DNA of 64,000 nt. Source: Burkholderia sp. Ac-20365 (lineage in GTDB: Bacteria; Pseudomonadota; Gammaproteobacteria; Burkholderiales; Burkholderiaceae). Positions 9,083-17,615 of this stretch are shown here, in pieces. The notes below the pieces were generated by a model, which saw only the letters and a list, made by a program, of their open reading frames with translations, did no database searches and was not told where the DNA came from. Position numbers and translations under genes: made by a program. Each line of letters opens with the position of its first letter. Position 1 is the stretch's first letter. The stretch is from contig NZ_JAAGPI010000002.1 of assembly GCF_017104715.1 (NCBI RefSeq), forward strand, positions 124,001-188,000, read 5' to 3'.

Positions 9083-10285
9083 TCAGGCGATTTGCAACAA
9101 TAGGCCTTTCAGATATTCGCCTTCGGGGAACGCCGTCAGCAACGGATGATCGACCCCCGCGCCCAGCCGCTTGAGAATGCGCGTATCGACGCGCGCGTCC
9201 GCAGCCGCGCCGGCGACGATCTTCTGGAACAGTTCAGCATCGATCGCGCCCGAGCACGAGTACGTGAACAGCAGGCCGCCCGGCCGCAGCAGCTTCAGGC
9301 CAGTGAGATTGATGTCCTTGTAAGCGCGCGCCGCGCGGTCCACGGTTTCACGCGACGGCGCGAACTTGGGCGGATCGAGCACGATCAGGTCGAAACGCTC
9401 GCCGTCGTCGTACAGGCGGCGCAGCGTCTTGAACGCGTCGGCGTCGAGCCACGTGGCGCGTTCGGGGTCGAAGCCGTTGGCCGTGACGTTCTGCTGCGCC
9501 AATGCCAGCGCATCGCCGGAAGAATCGATCGACACCACGCGCTTTGCGCCGCCCTTGAGCGCCGCGAGCGAGAAGCCGCCCGTGTAGCAGAAGCAGTTCA
9601 GCACGTCGCGGTCTTTCGACAGTTCCTGCACCAGCGCGCGGTTGTCGCGCTGATCGACGTAGAAGCCGGTTTTGTGGCCGTTGCGCACGTCGACGTGATA
9701 GCGCACGCCGTTTTCGCTCGCGATCAGCGTTTCGGATGGGGCGTCGCCGGCGAGTACGCCGACAGTCTGTTCGAGCCCTTCCTTTTCGCGGATCGACACG
9801 TCCGAGCGCTCGTAGACGTTCGGACAACCTGTCGCGCCGATCAGCGCCTGCACGATCGCTTCCTTCCACGCTTCGACGCCCGCCGCCATGAACTGGCAGA
9901 CGATCTGCCCGCGCTTCGTTTCGTCATCCTGGATGTAGTAATCGACGATCAGTCCCGGCAGGCCGTCCGCCTCGCCGAAGATCAGCCGCGTGGCGCCCGT
10001 GTTGTGCACCATCGCCTGACGATGCGTGAGCGCGCGCTGCACGCGGCGCTTGAAGAACGCGTGATCGACGGGTTCGCTCTCGTCGAAGCTCCAGACGCGC
10101 GCGCGGATCTGCGAATGCGGGCTGTACGCGGCGCGCGCCAGAAAGCGGCCGTCGTGCGCGCGCACCAGCACAGTCGCGCCGGCGGCGGGCTTGCCGTCGA
10201 CGCGGTCGATCGCGTTCGCGTAGACCCACGGATGGCGGCGCAGCAGCGATTTCTCTTTCGACGGTTTGAGCGTAACGGTATTCAT
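9083..10285 (-). CDS. rlmI: 23S rRNA (cytosine(1962)-C5)-methyltransferase RlmI-like
   Basis: A 400-residue SAM-dependent RNA methyltransferase. The N-terminus is a PUA domain (SLLRRHPWVYANAID ... GATVLVRAHDGRFLARA). An RlmI/RlmK-type linker follows, then the Rossmann domain with CFCYTGGFSLAAL (SAM motif I), LDPPKFAPS (motif IV) and YSCSGAID containing the likely catalytic cysteine. It modifies 23S rRNA. The start at 10285 lies 76 bases from the xerC stop. Confidence 0.9.
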   Translation of the reverse strand: MNTVTLKPSKEKSLLRRHPWVYANAIDRVDGKPAAGATVLVRAHDGRFLARAAYSPHSQIRARVWSFDESEPVDHAFFKRRVQRALTHRQAMVHNTGATRLIFGEADGLPGLIVDYYIQDDETKRGQIVCQFMAAGVEAWKEAIVQALIGATGCPNVYERSDVSIREKEGLEQTVGVLAGDAPSETLIASENGVRYHVDVRNGHKTGFYVDQRDNRALVQELSKDRDVLNCFCYTGGFSLAALKGGAKRVVSIDSSGDALALAQQNVTANGFDPERATWLDADAFKTLRRLYDDGERFDLIVLDPPKFAPSRETVDRAARAYKDINLTGLKLLRPGGLLFTYSCSGAIDAELFQKIVAGAAADARVDTRILKRLGAGVDHPLLTAFPEGEYLKGLLLQIA

Positions 10286-10361
10286 GACTTCGTGAGGATT
10301 TCAGCAGAACAATATGCCGCGCGAAGCGGCAAGCCGGATATGACTGACGGCCGAAGCCGTG

Positions 10362-11285
10362 TCAGTCGCGTTTTTTTGCGCGCGGGTGCGCCTGATCGTA
10401 GATGCGCGCGAGATGCTGGAAGTCGAGGCCGGTATAGACCTGAGTCGCGGCAATACTCGCGTGGCCGAGCAGTTCCTGCACGGCACGCAGATCGCCGCTC
10501 GACTGCAGCACGTGCGTGGCGAACGAGTGGCGCAGCACGTGCGGATGCACGTTGGCGGGAATGCCCGCCGTCAGCGCCGCGCGCTTGACGCGCTCGCGCA
10601 CCACGTTCGGCGACATCCGGTTGCCGCGCGCCGACAGAAACAGCGGATGCGGATCCTGCTTCAGCAGCTCGCCGCGCACGGCAAGCCACGCGCGCAGCGC
10701 TTCGAGCGCCTTGCTGCCGACGGGCACCATGCGCCGGCGGCTGCCTTTACCGAGCACTTCGACCTCGGCTTCGTCGAGCTTCAGCCAGCCGGTCGAGCGA
10801 TAGCCGTCGACATCGGCATAGCGCACGTCGAGACCAACCAGTTCCGACAGACGCAGTCCCGAGGAGTAAAACAGTTCGAGCATCGCGTGATCGCGCAAGC
10901 CTTCGGCCGTGGCTTGCGCGGGCGATTCCATCAGCCGGTGCGCGTCGTCGACGGAGAGGGCTTTCGGCAGTGTCTTTGCGCGTTTGGGCGCGCGCACGGT
11001 CGCGACGGGATTCGCGGGCAGTTCGATACGCCCGGCAAGCCAGCGATAAAACGCGCGCCACGCCGACAACCGGTGCCCGATCGACCGTGCCGACAATCCG
11101 CCCGCATGCGCGCGTGCAACGGCGCCGCGGATATCGGTGGCGGTGAGGCTTTCGAGCGGCCGTCCGTTGGCGAGCGTTTTCAGCTCACCGAGCTCGTGCG
11201 TGTAAGCGCGCAAGGTATGCGCCGACAACCGCCGCTCGTGCTCGAGGCTCGAGAGATAGGTGGCGATCGGGTCGGCGGATGTCAC
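10362..11285 (-). CDS. xerC: Tyrosine recombinase XerC
   Basis: A 307-residue site-specific recombinase that resolves chromosome dimers at dif with XerD. The catalytic set is complete: Arg145, Lys180, His249, Arg252, His275 and nucleophile Tyr284. The N-terminal SAM-like core-binding domain covers residues 1-100. I use the GTG at 11283-11285 as start (VTSADPIATY), which gives normal family length and leaves 11 bases after the DUF484 stop. The longer frame upstream is antisense-like filler. The dapF-DUF484-xerC order matches E. coli dapF-yigA-xerC, so it is the housekeeping enzyme, not an island integrase. Confidence 0.95.
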   Translation of the reverse strand: MTSADPIATYLSSLEHERRLSAHTLRAYTHELGELKTLANGRPLESLTATDIRGAVARAHAGGLSARSIGHRLSAWRAFYRWLAGRIELPANPVATVRAPKRAKTLPKALSVDDAHRLMESPAQATAEGLRDHAMLELFYSSGLRLSELVGLDVRYADVDGYRSTGWLKLDEAEVEVLGKGSRRRMVPVGSKALEALRAWLAVRGELLKQDPHPLFLSARGNRMSPNVVRERVKRAALTAGIPANVHPHVLRHSFATHVLQSSGDLRAVQELLGHASIAATQVYTGLDFQHLARIYDQAHPRAKKRD

Positions 11286-11296
11286 GTGACGGACGC

Positions 11297-12016
11297 TTAG
11301 CGCGGCAGCAGGCGGCTCAGCGCGGCGCTTGCGAGCGCGCCGATCTGCGTCAAGAAATCGGTGGCCATGCCGTCGTGGAAGCGGCGCGCATCGGGCGAGC
11401 CCATTACCAGCAAGCCAAACGCGGATGCATCGTTCGATGCTTCGGGATCGCGCAGCGCGATCAGCGCGATCGATTCGGTGCCGCCCGCGGTGACGCCGTC
11501 GCCCGAGGGCATCGCGTCGCCGGCCACCGCCGAAACGGCGGGCGTGAGCCACTGCGCCGCCTCGAAGCCCGTGTTCGCGCCGCAGTACGGCGTAGCAAGG
11601 CTGTTCGCGAAGATGCGCACTTCCTCGCCGACGTGGCGCGTGAAGTCCGCTTGCGAATACGGCTCGGACACCTCCCACACGCGCAGCGCCGCTTGCGGCA
11701 CATCGAACACGTCGCGCAGGCCCGACGAGATCGTGCGCGGCAGCGCGCCTGGATCGCGCTCGGCCATCACGCGCGTGGTCCAGCGGCCGAATTTCGACGC
11801 GATGCTGTCGTTCTCGTGGCCGTAGCGCAGCAGTTCGGCGAGACGCCGCTCGAGATGCTTGTTCTTCTCGCGCAACATGTCCATCTGACGTTCCTGCAGC
11901 GACACGGCGGCCTTGCCGTGCGGATTCGCGAGCCGCACGGACGCGAGCAACTCCGCGTGCTCGGCGAAGAATTCAGGGTTGGCTAGCAGGTAGTCGGCGA
12001 CTTCGCGTTCGTTCAT
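11297..12016 (-). CDS. DUF484 family protein (YigA-like)
   Basis: A 239-residue protein starting MNEREVADYLLANPEFFAEHAELL, the hallmark of DUF484. A coiled-coil stretch (ERQMDMLREKNKHLERRLAELL) is followed by a GAF-like domain ending in LTQIGALASAALSRLL. Function is unknown; the gene lies between dapF and xerC as in many proteobacteria. No membrane segment or signal peptide is visible. Confidence 0.92.
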   Translation of the reverse strand: MNEREVADYLLANPEFFAEHAELLASVRLANPHGKAAVSLQERQMDMLREKNKHLERRLAELLRYGHENDSIASKFGRWTTRVMAERDPGALPRTISSGLRDVFDVPQAALRVWEVSEPYSQADFTRHVGEEVRIFANSLATPYCGANTGFEAAQWLTPAVSAVAGDAMPSGDGVTAGGTESIALIALRDPEASNDASAFGLLVMGSPDARRFHDGMATDFLTQIGALASAALSRLLPR

Positions 12017-12099
12017 GGTTTCAGCTTAATGGTTGCGCGCTTCGTTGCTGTCTTGCTGCCGCGCCGCGTGGTCCAGCCTCCGCGCGGCGGTCATGTCAT

Positions 12100-12960
12100 T
12101 CAGTCGGCGAGTTCGATTTCGCCTTCGAACACCGTGGCGGCCGGACCGGCCATCATCAGCGGCGAGTCGGCGTTGCCGTCCCATGTGATGGTCAGTGCGC
12201 CGCCGTGAGTGTGCACCTTGACGGGCGCGTCCAGCAGGCCGCGGCGAATGCCCGCCGCGACGGCCGCGCAGGCGCCCGTGCCGCAGGCGAGCGTTTCGCC
12301 CGCGCCGCGTTCGTAGACGCGCAGCCTGATCTCGTTACGGCTGACGATCTGCATGAAACCCGCGTTCACCCGCTGCGGAAAACGCGCGTGGTTCTCGATC
12401 ACCGGACCGTCGACGAGCACCGGGAACGACTCGACGTCGTCCACCAGCTGCACCGCGTGCGGATTGCCCATCGAAACGACCGACACCCAGCGCGTCGCGC
12501 CGTTGACGTCGAGCGGATAGGTCAGATCATTGCCTTCGCGGCGCGCGTCGAGTCCACTGGCGTCGAACGGCACCTGCGCCGGCTCGAATACGGGCGCGCC
12601 CATATCGACTACGACTTCGCCGTTCGCCTGCATGGTCAGCGTGATCACGCCTTTCTGGACCTGCACGCGTACGCTTTCCTTGTCGGTCAGATGTGTGTCG
12701 CGCACGAACTTGACGAAGCAGCGCGCGCCGTTGCCGCAGTGCTCGACCTCGCCGCCGTCGCAGTTGAAGATGCGGTATCTGAAATCGACACCCTCGACGG
12801 TCGGTTTCTCGACCACCAGCAACTGGTCCGCGCCCACGCCGAAATGGCGGTTCGCGAGCGCGCGCACCTGCGCTTCCGTCAGGTTGAGCGGTTGCGTGTA
12901 GCCGTCGAGCACGACAAAGTCGTTGCCCGCGCCGTGCATCTTGGTGAATTTCAGTTTCAT
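12100..12960 (-). CDS. dapF: Diaminopimelate epimerase
   Basis: A 286-residue enzyme that converts LL- to meso-diaminopimelate for lysine and peptidoglycan. The N-terminus [17 protein letters not shown] is diagnostic. The first catalytic cysteine is Cys75 in [17 protein letters not shown]; the second lies in [14 protein letters not shown]. It is the first gene of the dapF-DUF484-xerC cluster, 55 bases downstream of the lpxL-type gene. Confidence 0.97.
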   Translation of the reverse strand: MKLKFTKMHGAGNDFVVLDGYTQPLNLTEAQVRALANRHFGVGADQLLVVEKPTVEGVDFRYRIFNCDGGEVEHCGNGARCFVKFVRDTHLTDKESVRVQVQKGVITLTMQANGEVVVDMGAPVFEPAQVPFDASGLDARREGNDLTYPLDVNGATRWVSVVSMGNPHAVQLVDDVESFPVLVDGPVIENHARFPQRVNAGFMQIVSRNEIRLRVYERGAGETLACGTGACAAVAAGIRRGLLDAPVKVHTHGGALTITWDGNADSPLMMAGPAATVFEGEIELAD

Positions 12961-13014
12961 GCCGCTATTGTAAGTGACTGGCCGTCTGTCTCGCCCACTG
13001 TCCGAACGGCCTGG

Positions 13015-13899
13015 TCAGTAAAAGCTCGGATCGCCTGGCGGACGGGTCTTGAAGCGCTTGTGCACCCAGTAATACTGCTCGGGAATGCGCGGAATCTGCT
13101 CTTCGAGAAACTCGTTCATGCGGCGCGCGTCGGCGTCGTCGTCGCCCGTCGGGTAGTTGTCCCACGGCTTGAAGACCTTCAGCCGATAACCCTTGTAGTT
13201 CGGCAGCACCTCGCCGATGAACGGCACGACCTGCGCGTGCCCCACTTTTGCGAGACGTCCGACGGCCGTCAGCGTGCAGGTCGGCACGCCGAAGAAGGGT
13301 ACGAAGGTCGAATTGCGCATGCCGTAGTCCATGTCGGCGCCGAGCATCACCGGCTTGCGGTCGCGCAGCCAGCGCAGCACGATACGCGCGCTGTCCGCGC
13401 GGCTCGCCATTTCGGCGTCGAAACGGCCGCGCTGCGCCTTGGCGACGGCTTCGAGCTGCTCATTCGACATCGGCTGATAGAGCGAGCCGCACGGGCGCTT
13501 CAGCGAATAGTTGAGAAAGATCGAACCGGCTTCAATCCCGACGAAGTGAAAACCCAGAAACAGCGTGGGCGGAAGGTTGGGATCGGTGAGATCGATTTCG
13601 CTGTCGAGTTCGATCAGCTTTTCGAGCTTTCTGGCCGAGCCGAACCACTGCACGCTGCGCTCGAGATAGCTGCGGATCGCGTGCCGGAAGTGCTTCTGCG
13701 CGACTTCCTCGCGACGCTCGTCGCTCCATTCGGGGAAGCACAGCTTCAGGTTGATGTGAACGATACGGCGGCGGCGGCTCGGGATCTGATAGAGCAGCCA
13801 GCCGAGGCCGTCACCCAGCCGCGCGACGAAACCATACGGCAGCAACGCGAACAGCTTGAGCAGGCCGATGGCGAAGTTGACGCCCAGTCGACTCAGCAT
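13015..13899 (-). CDS. lpxL: Lipid A biosynthesis acyltransferase (LpxL/HtrB family)
   Basis: A 294-residue inner-membrane acyltransferase that adds a secondary acyl chain to lipid A. An N-terminal hydrophobic anchor (NFAIGLLKLFALLPYGFVARLG) precedes the catalytic HFVGIE box (an HX4E variant of HX4D/E), and the protein ends with the typical YYWVHKRFKTRPPGDPSFY. I use the internal start MLSRLGVNFAIG at 13899 instead of a frame 27 codons longer, because the extension is not family-like. It is divergent from metK. Whether it is the lauroyl or myristoyl enzyme cannot be decided. Confidence 0.9.
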   Translation of the reverse strand: MLSRLGVNFAIGLLKLFALLPYGFVARLGDGLGWLLYQIPSRRRRIVHINLKLCFPEWSDERREEVAQKHFRHAIRSYLERSVQWFGSARKLEKLIELDSEIDLTDPNLPPTLFLGFHFVGIEAGSIFLNYSLKRPCGSLYQPMSNEQLEAVAKAQRGRFDAEMASRADSARIVLRWLRDRKPVMLGADMDYGMRNSTFVPFFGVPTCTLTAVGRLAKVGHAQVVPFIGEVLPNYKGYRLKVFKPWDNYPTGDDDADARRMNEFLEEQIPRIPEQYYWVHKRFKTRPPGDPSFY

Positions 13900-13983
13900 G
13901 CGCAGGCCCCGATGTGTGCGCGAAACCACGCAGGGTAAAGAAAAACCGTGAAAGGGACGATATACCTCACGCGCAGGCACTCT

Positions 13984-14010
13984 GTGACAAATGAAAGAAG
14001 TCGCTATAAT
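13984..14010 (+). promoter_or_regulatory. Sigma-70 promoter of metK
   Basis: GTGACA (13984-13989) and a perfect TATAAT (14005-14010) are separated by 15 bases; shifting the -35 by one gives 16. The position implies a leader of about 155 bases before the metK start. Confidence 0.65.
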
Positions 14011-14012
14011 AA

Positions 14013-14173
14013 GGGCTTCGCCGAGTTAACTGACAACTTGCGGGGCGAAGCCGACGGACGTTCATCTTTCAGATAGACGGCTGACGGTAAGGAAATCCGC
14101 TAAAGCGTCGCCGCTTCAGGCTCGAAGCAGGCTACGTGAAACTCAACCGTAACCAACAAAAGGAGCCTGTAAC
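14013..14173 (+). promoter_or_regulatory. Structured 5' leader of metK
   Basis: Right after the -10 box, GGCTTCGCC (14014-14022) pairs perfectly with GGCGAAGCC (14044-14052), with a smaller AGTT/AACT pairing inside the loop. About 120 further bases follow before the ribosome-binding site AAAGGAG. It matches none of the SAM or SAH riboswitch consensus sequences I can recall, so a regulatory role is only inferred from length, structure and the gene it precedes. Confidence 0.35.
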
Positions 14174-15361
14174 GTGGCTAACGACTACCTCTTCACCTCT
14201 GAATCCGTCTCCGAAGGCCATCCGGACAAGGTCGCCGACCAGATCTCGGACGCGATCCTCGACGCAATCTTCAAGCAGGACAAATACTCGCGCGTTGCGG
14301 CTGAAACGCTGTGCAACACGGGTCTCGTCGTGCTGGCAGGTGAAATCACCACGACGGCGAACGTCGACTACATCCAGGTTGCGCGCGACACCATCAAGCG
14401 CATCGGCTACGACAACACCGACTACGGCATCGACTATCGCGGCTGCGCGGTGCTCGTCGCGTACGACAAGCAATCGCCGGACATCGCACAAGGCGTCGAC
14501 CGCGCGCACGACAACAACCTCGACCAGGGCGCAGGCGACCAGGGTCTGATGTTCGGCTACGCATGCGACGAAACGCCCGAACTGATGCCGCTGCCGATCC
14601 ACCTGTCGCACCGCCTCGTCGAGCGTCAGGCAAACCTGCGCCGTGATGGCCGTCTGCCCTGGCTGCGTCCGGACGCGAAGTCGCAGGTCACGATCCGTTA
14701 CGTCGACGGCAAGCCGCACTCCATCGACACGATCGTGCTGTCCACCCAGCACGCTCCGGAAATCGAACTGGCGCAACTGCGCGAAGCCGTGATCGAAGAG
14801 ATCATCAAGCCGACGCTGCCGGCTGATCTGATCAAGGGTGACATCAAGTTCCTCGTGAACCCGACCGGCCGGTTCGTGATCGGCGGCCCGCAAGGCGATT
14901 GCGGTCTGACGGGCCGCAAGATCATCGTCGATACGTACGGCGGCGCAGCTCCGCACGGCGGCGGCGCGTTCTCGGGCAAGGATCCGTCGAAGGTCGACCG
15001 TTCGGCTGCTTACGCTGGCCGCTATGTCGCGAAGAACATCGTGGCTGCTGGCCTCGCGTCGCGCGCGCTGATCCAGGTGTCGTACGCAATCGGTGTTGCG
15101 CAGCCGACGTCGGTGATGGTCAACACGTTCGGCACGGGCCGCGTGTCGGATGCAACCATCACGCGTCTGGTTCAGGAACACTTCGACCTGCGTCCGAAGG
15201 GTATCGTCCAGATGCTCGACCTGCTGCGCCCGATCTACGAAAAGACGGCTGCTTACGGTCACTTCGGCCGCGAAGAGCCGGAATTCACGTGGGAAGCGAC
15301 CGACAAGGCGCTCGCGCTGGCAGAAGCAGCCGGCACGGAGCCGGTTGCTGCGCTGGCCTGA
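14174..15361 (+). CDS. metK: S-adenosylmethionine synthetase
   Basis: A 395-residue enzyme making SAM from methionine and ATP. The N-terminus [26 protein letters not shown] carries the substrate-binding His, and [12 protein letters not shown] and the P-loop-like [27 protein letters not shown] block (here [12 protein letters not shown]) are present. The start codon is GTG at 14174 with AAAGGAG eight bases upstream. It is monocistronic, closed by a strong terminator at 15433-15474. Confidence 0.97.
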   Translation: MANDYLFTSESVSEGHPDKVADQISDAILDAIFKQDKYSRVAAETLCNTGLVVLAGEITTTANVDYIQVARDTIKRIGYDNTDYGIDYRGCAVLVAYDKQSPDIAQGVDRAHDNNLDQGAGDQGLMFGYACDETPELMPLPIHLSHRLVERQANLRRDGRLPWLRPDAKSQVTIRYVDGKPHSIDTIVLSTQHAPEIELAQLREAVIEEIIKPTLPADLIKGDIKFLVNPTGRFVIGGPQGDCGLTGRKIIVDTYGGAAPHGGGAFSGKDPSKVDRSAAYAGRYVAKNIVAAGLASRALIQVSYAIGVAQPTSVMVNTFGTGRVSDATITRLVQEHFDLRPKGIVQMLDLLRPIYEKTAAYGHFGREEPEFTWEATDKALALAEAAGTEPVAALA

Positions 15362-15432
15362 GTGAAGCTTTGAGCACGCTGCGCGGCCAATGGTCGCGCG
15401 GTTGTTGTCAGGCTGTTAGAAGGCAGGAAGCG

Positions 15433-15480
15433 AAAACGCCCTGCATGCGTCATCAAACGCATGCAGGGCGTTTTGTTTTG
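15433..15480. terminator. Strong bidirectional terminator after metK
   Basis: A perfect 17-bp stem, AAAACGCCCTGCATGCG (15433-15449) with CGCATGCAGGGCGTTTT (15458-15474), ends in TTTTGTTTTG. It serves metK and, through the A-rich left side, the converging gene at 15539-15901. Confidence 0.93.
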
Positions 15481-15538
15481 TACGTGCGAGCGGGTCACAC
15501 GCGCCAACGGCAGGCGCTAACGACGATCTTGCAGACGT

Positions 15539-15901
15539 TCAGTGCGCAAACGCGAACCAGCCTTCGCTCGTCGTCGACAGACGGCGTGGACGGCGGCTCG
15601 ATGCATGCGGCACGCTCGCGGGCTTCGCGGCGCGCGGCGACGCGCCGAGCATGCGCACGGGCGCCGGGCTGCGCAGCAGCGAGCGCAGCGATAGCTGCCG
15701 CGACGCGCCTTGTGCGCGCAGTGCGCTGAAGAAGGTGCGGAACCAGAAGCGCACGCTATCGACGGGCTTCGCGTCGCGCAGTTGTTCGGCGAGTGCGCGC
15801 GTACGCGCGGAATGGTGACGCAGGGCACGCACCACATGGCGGCGTGCGGGACGCGCGGCGTTGAACGCGCGGGTGAGTCGGGTGCTCAATGGGCTGTGCA
15901 T
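15539..15901 (-). CDS. Small arginine-rich hypothetical protein
   Basis: A 120-residue basic protein starting MHSPLSTRLTRAFNAARPARRHVVRALRHH and ending TSEGWFAFAH. The N-terminal half is Arg/Ala-rich and could form amphipathic helices; no signal peptide, membrane segment or known motif is seen. Support comes from its ATG start, a normal length and the shared bidirectional terminator it converges on with metK. The ribosome-binding site is weak, so it may be spurious. Confidence 0.45.
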   Translation of the reverse strand: MHSPLSTRLTRAFNAARPARRHVVRALRHHSARTRALAEQLRDAKPVDSVRFWFRTFFSALRAQGASRQLSLRSLLRSPAPVRMLGASPRAAKPASVPHASSRRPRRLSTTSEGWFAFAH

Positions 15902-16339
15902 GGTAGTAGAGATCAGGCAGCGTGACGCGCGACGAAGGGTGCCGTAAAAACAGCATCATCCATGCCAACGGGTGGAACGCAAAGGCCTGAGGAAAGGCGG
16001 AACGAACCGGCAGCGGCTGCGGATGGCCGTGCCGATGGCGGGATAGCGTGTGTTGCAATCGACATGGACGACAGGCTACACGTGATTCGTGACCATCGAA
16101 AGTCCGGATGGATCAGGGTTTTTACGAGGACGAAGCCCGCACGATCGCGCCCTTTGCGCTCGATCAACGTGCACGGCTGCCCATCTGGCGTGCAGATCCG
16201 CTCGTGCGCGTTGCACGTCGAACGGGCGTGAAAGATGCCTCCTCTGGCGAGCCGAAAGATGAGACTCGCGACGGCACGATCGTGCCCGTTTTACAATGGG
16301 AAGCAGTTGTCGAACGAACGCTAGCGGAACGGAACGTCC
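15902..16339. other. 438-base gap upstream of the PhyH-like gene
   Basis: The stretch separates the leftward small hypothetical gene from the rightward dioxygenase-like gene. Frames crossing it are inconsistent and lack family character. I see no clear promoter, riboswitch or terminator. Confidence 0.4.
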
Positions 16340-17101
16340 ATGTCAGTCCACTCGAAGAAAGAGCAGATCCAGGTGCTGCGGGATCAGGGTTATGTCATCG
16401 TGCCGGGCCTCATCACGCCCGAGCGTTGCGCGGAGATGAAACAGATCGCGCGCCAGCAGTTGCAGGAAGCGGCCGAGCCGATCGAATTCGAAGCGGACCT
16501 GCGCTATCCGGGCGCGCCGGAATCGAAGCACGCGCCGGGCGGTCATACGGTGCGTCGGCTGCTGGACGCGTACGCGCGCCATCCGCGCTTTGCGCAATGG
16601 GCGACGGCGCCGGAAATTCGCGGCTGGATGGAACTGTATTTCGGCGAAGAGCCGCGCCTGTCGCGCGCGCATCACAACTGCATGATGACCAAGCATCCCG
16701 CGTACGGCAGCCTGACGGGCTGGCATCGCGATGTGCGCTACTGGTCGTTCGAACGGGACGATCTGGTGTCGGTGTGGCTCGCGCTCGGCGATGAAACCGT
16801 CGACAACGGCGCGCTCTGGTTCGTGCCCGGCTCGCACTCGGCGGCGTTCACGTCGGAGCGTTTCGATGAAGCGAAGTTTTTCCGCTCCGATCTGCCCGAG
16901 AACGACGCGCTGATCCGGCAAGCGGTATCGCCCGCGCTGAAGGCGGGCGACGTGGTTTTCTTCCACTGCAACACGCTGCATTCGGCGGGCAAGAATCTGT
17001 CCGATCAGGTGAAGTTCTCGCTCGTCTACACCTATCACGGCGCCAGCAACGTGCCGCTGCCGGGGTCGCGCTCCGCGTCCAGGCCCGAAGTCGCGTTCTG
17101 A
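16340..17101 (+). CDS. Phytanoyl-CoA dioxygenase (PhyH) family protein
   Basis: A 253-residue Fe(II)/2-oxoglutarate oxygenase-like protein. The iron-binding HxD is WHRDVRYW, the distal His is in FFHCNTLHSAGKN, and the N-terminal DQGYVIVPGLITPERC is typical of PhyH proteins. A GGAACGGAAC stretch precedes the ATG. The substrate is unknown; bacterial members hydroxylate small metabolites or natural products. It converges on the DUF3185 gene. Confidence 0.85.
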   Translation: MSVHSKKEQIQVLRDQGYVIVPGLITPERCAEMKQIARQQLQEAAEPIEFEADLRYPGAPESKHAPGGHTVRRLLDAYARHPRFAQWATAPEIRGWMELYFGEEPRLSRAHHNCMMTKHPAYGSLTGWHRDVRYWSFERDDLVSVWLALGDETVDNGALWFVPGSHSAAFTSERFDEAKFFRSDLPENDALIRQAVSPALKAGDVVFFHCNTLHSAGKNLSDQVKFSLVYTYHGASNVPLPGSRSASRPEVAF

Positions 17102-17113
17102 GCTGTTGCCGGC

Positions 17114-17314
17114 TCAGCGTTTCGACAAAACGAGCCCGGTCAATCCGGCGAGCGTCGCGACGATGCCGCCGGCGATCAGGAAAATCGTCTTGTTGGTGGG
17201 CGCGCCCGTGAATACGCGCGACACGTCGTTGCTGAACGAATGAAACGACTGGCCGCCGAAGTACAGCAGCACGACGCCGCCGACGATCAATGCGAGCGAG
17301 ATCGCTTTGGTCAT
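17114..17314 (-). CDS. DUF3185 family small membrane protein
   Basis: A 66-residue protein with two hydrophobic helices (ISLALIVGGVVLLYF and IFLIAGGIVATLAGLTGLVL) separated by SFSNDVSRVFTGAPTNK, the DUF3185 signature. An AGGAG site lies five bases before the ATG at 17314, which settles the start over an upstream GTG. Function unknown; probably an inner-membrane protein. Confidence 0.85.
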   Translation of the reverse strand: MTKAISLALIVGGVVLLYFGGQSFHSFSNDVSRVFTGAPTNKTIFLIAGGIVATLAGLTGLVLSKR

Positions 17315-17466
17315 GAACACTCCTCATCACTGGATTACGGTGGCCGAAAGTCTAGGTGATGGGCGGCGCCGAGTCCACGTCTGCGTCCCGCAATGTGGGC
17401 GTATGCAGCCCGCGCGCCGATTGGCTAACATACCGTGTTGGATCGCTGTATGATCGCGCTCCGACG

Positions 17467-17480
17467 TGATACCGGTATCA
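17467..17480. promoter_or_regulatory. LacI-family-type operator palindrome upstream of the aldo-keto reductase
   Basis: TGATACCGGTATCA is a perfect 14-bp palindrome with the central CCGG and TGA/TCA ends seen in operators of GntR/IdnR-like LacI-family repressors. It lies 136 bases before the aldo-keto reductase start, inside an otherwise gene-free 301-base stretch (17315-17615). The cognate regulator is not in this window; the LacI protein at 53213-54295 sits beside different, AT-rich sites. Confidence 0.5.
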
Positions 17481-17615
17481 GATCGTGACGATCCCGGCGC
17501 GTCATTCAGGGCGGCGCAAAAGAACAAAGCTTCATCAATCACAACAAACACGCTTACTCCACGCGATGCGCTCGCTGCATCGCAGACTCCACTCCAGTTC
17601 TCGAGGACTCCAGCA

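Noticed and set aside
10362..11285. XerC considered as a mobile-element integrase
   Set aside because: Gene order dapF-DUF484-xerC and normal length show it is the housekeeping recombinase; no attachment sites flank it.
12205..13938. 577-residue plus-strand frame across dapF and lpxL
   Set aside because: It crosses two well-supported minus-strand genes; residue composition is that of antisense high-GC sequence.
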